From Candidatus Glassiibacteriota bacterium (lineage in GTDB: Bacteria > Gemmatimonadota > Glassbacteria > GWA2-58-10), in assembly GCA_016934095.1 (NCBI GenBank), contig JAFGTO010000233.1:1-7149 (forward strand): DNA of 7,149 nt. The letters run 5' to 3'. The notes below the pieces were generated by a model. It searched no databases. It saw only the letters and a program-made list of their open reading frames with translations, and had not been told where the DNA came from. The translations under genes and the position numbers were made by a program. The number at the start of each line of letters is the position of its first letter. The first letter of the stretch is position 1. Shown piece after piece: positions 6,319 through 7,149 of this stretch.

Positions 6319-6633
6319 TCAGCAAACAAGAGGAGAACCTTTATTCCTGGAAGCAGTCATTACCAGGATATCTTCTTCAGTTTCTAACAAGATAGCAAAC
6401 AACGTGCCACTCAGGCTGAGCGGACCTGGCTTTTCCCTACCGTCCGGCGGCGAAAACACCACTCCCCCCCGGTGGGGTTCCCCGCTGACAATAATAAGAA
6501 GATCGCGCCCGCCTGTCAAAATTATAATCAGGGGAGGTTCCGGGAGTTGCCGCACCTGAGGACCGAGCAAACTCCGCTGCGGCAGTTTGGCTGCCGGCTG
6601 CAGGGGAACTTGACTTTCCGGGGATCCGGTCAT
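6319..6633 (-). CDS. 104-residue protein of unknown function, faint LpdD-like pattern
   Basis: Not recognised with confidence. ATG 6633 is preceded by GGAGACTATTCT, a good ribosome site with proper spacing. Residues 1-34 are proline- and glutamine-rich and probably disordered. Residues 35-104 alternate short hydrophobic strands and turns: LIIILTGG, RDLLIIVSGEPHRGGVVFS (43-61), SLSGTLFAILLE and DILVMTASRNKG. The strand-SG-xPHxGGVV pattern recalls the 'DLLVVITGG.xPHIGAV' core of the LpdD/proteasome-assembly-chaperone-like fold; this is recalled from family knowledge and is only a suggestion. There is no signal peptide or membrane helix. It is the first gene of the leftward set, 78 bases before legB, and diverges from the small membrane protein at 6692. 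The opposite-strand frames over it look like shadows. That it is a gene is fairly likely; its role is unknown. Confidence 0.62.
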   Translation of the reverse strand: MTGSPESQVPLQPAAKLPQRSLLGPQVRQLPEPPLIIILTGGRDLLIIVSGEPHRGGVVFSPPDGREKPGPLSLSGTLFAILLETEEDILVMTASRNKGSPLVC

Positions 6634-6691
6634 AGAATAGTCTCCGAAAACCCTGCCGGAAAAACCCGCGACTCTCCACCGGAGCGAGCTG

Positions 6692-6892
6692 ATGGAAAAC
6701 AAGGGCAGGCACGAAAATACTTTTTATAAGGCCCCGGACGGTGGTCTTTCCGGCAGGAGCCGTCCATGGGAGCGGGCCGTGCTCTATGCTATCGCCGTGG
6801 CTACCCTGTACTATTTCTGGAGGATAGCAACGGCCTTTGTACCGTTTCTCGAAGGCTATGCCAAATATCTCAGGGACTTTTTCCAGTTTTGA
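6692..6892 (+). CDS. 66-residue single-pass membrane protein, unknown function
   Basis: A small protein with a charged N-terminus (about residues 1-27, several Lys/Arg/His), one hydrophobic helix (about 28-51: AVLYAIAVATLYYFWRIATAFV), and a short aromatic, mixed-charge tail ending in RDFFQF. The positively charged N-terminal side suggests it stays in the cytoplasm. ATG 6692 has GGAG at 6681-6684 with seven-base spacing. A CTCC at 6674-6677 could pair with that GGAG across a three-base loop. It diverges from the 104-residue gene, with 58 bases between start codons. It is followed after 93 bases by a polytopic membrane protein gene on the same strand, so it may be an accessory subunit of that protein or of a glycan machine. 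No family recognised. Confidence 0.68.
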   Translation: MENKGRHENTFYKAPDGGLSGRSRPWERAVLYAIAVATLYYFWRIATAFVPFLEGYAKYLRDFFQF

Positions 6893-6985
6893 GGCTGCCC
6901 TGCTGCGGCCCGGGCTGCTGCCGGCTTCTAACGGCAGTCATTCGCAGGCAAGACTGCATCCTGCCAGGAATAAAGGATTGCTCTG
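6893..6985 (+). other. 93-base gap with inverted repeats between the two plus-strand genes
   Basis: CTGCCG at about 6919-6924 and CGGCAG at about 6931-6936 can form a six-pair stem with a short loop. A second weaker pair (GGCA near 6947, TGCC near 6961) follows. No T run comes after either, so an intrinsic terminator is not supported. AAAGGA at about 6973-6978 serves as ribosome site for the next gene. Confidence 0.35.
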
Positions 6986-7149
6986 ATGTCGCTCGTCCTT
7001 TTTTTGCTGATCGTTTTCGCCTCGCTGTGCGCCGGACGGCTGATAATCTCCCGCATCGTCAGCGACCCAAGTCCCGGCGCGGCCGAAAACCTGTTCCTGG
7101 GCGGAGCTGCCGGACTCGGGCTGCTCAGCGTGTTGATGTTTATCCTGGG
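6986..7149 (+). CDS. N-terminus of a polytopic membrane protein, cut off by window edge
   Basis: Fifty-four codons are visible from ATG 6986, which has AAAGGA eight bases upstream. The first hydrophobic helix (about residues 2-23) starts MSLVLFLLIVFASLCAGRL. A short polar link with ISRIVSDPSPGAAE follows, and then a second hydrophobic segment begins (FLGGAAGLGLLSVLMFILG, about 37-55). A first helix, a short loop and then a glycine-rich 'LGxAxGLGLLS' helix is seen at the start of large membrane proteins of polysaccharide loci, such as GT39-like glycosyltransferases or polymerases. That resemblance is only general. The full function needs the missing part. Confidence 0.72.
   Translation, partial: MSLVLFLLIVFASLCAGRLIISRIVSDPSPGAAENLFLGGAAGLGLLSVLMFIL

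Noticed and set aside
5758..6387. 209-codon plus-strand open frame
   Set aside because: It is opposite the LegB N-terminal half, where the Rossmann and YxxxK motifs prove the minus strand is coding.
6305..6559. 84-codon plus-strand frame after GGGAGG
   Set aside because: The GGGAGG is too far from the ATG, and the opposite strand has a better start site and more protein-like sequence.
6437..6712. 91-codon minus-strand frame overlapping the 104-residue gene
   Set aside because: It is Arg/Gly/Ser-rich in another frame, lacks the ribosome site seen at 6633, and overlaps the start of the 66-residue gene.
1..7149. CRISPR arrays, tRNA or rRNA genes, insertion sequences, attachment sites
   Set aside because: No regularly spaced repeats, cloverleaf-like sequence, transposase motifs or terminal inverted repeats were seen on either strand.

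Overview
The window looks like part of a bacterial surface-glycan locus. Its core is a leftward (minus-strand) set of genes for making and activating a nonulosonic acid (a nine-carbon sialic-acid-like sugar), most likely of the legionaminic type. By eye the DNA is moderately GC-rich. Genes use Shine-Dalgarno-type sites plus GTG and TTG starts, so the host is a bacterium, but nothing here fixes its phylum.

Read in the direction of transcription (right to left), the minus strand holds: a 104-residue protein of unknown role (6633-6319); a LegB-like NAD-dependent sugar-nucleotide 4,6-dehydratase (6240-5230); a degraded C-terminal piece of a second extended SDR sugar epimerase/dehydratase (5220-4895); a LegC-like PLP aminotransferase (4907-3756); a gap with a possible weak terminator and a hairpin; a NeuA/LegF-like CMP-nonulosonate cytidylyltransferase (3524-2814); a GT-A family 2 glycosyltransferase that starts on TTG overlapping the previous stop (2817-1897); a 286-base AT-richer gap; a NeuB/LegI-like nonulosonate synthase (1610-555); and a NeuD/PglD/LegH-like sugar N-acetyltransferase (455 to past the left edge).

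On the plus strand, diverging from this set with only 58 bases between start codons, are a 66-residue single-pass membrane protein (6692-6892) and the start of a polytopic membrane protein that runs off the right edge (6986-7149).

Proposed pathway: LegB makes the 4-keto-6-deoxy sugar nucleotide, LegC aminates C4, the NeuD-like enzyme acetylates the amine, a hydrolysing 2-epimerase (LegG/NeuC) not seen here releases the 6-deoxy-mannosamine derivative, NeuB/LegI condenses it with phosphoenolpyruvate, NeuA/LegF activates it with CTP, and the adjacent glycosyltransferase is a candidate for using the product. The 2-epimerase and any dedicated nucleotidyltransferase (PtmE) may lie left of the window, so their absence is not evidence of an incomplete pathway. 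The enzymes belong to known families. The less explained parts are the SDR remnant, the 104-residue protein, the small divergent membrane protein and the gap before neuB.
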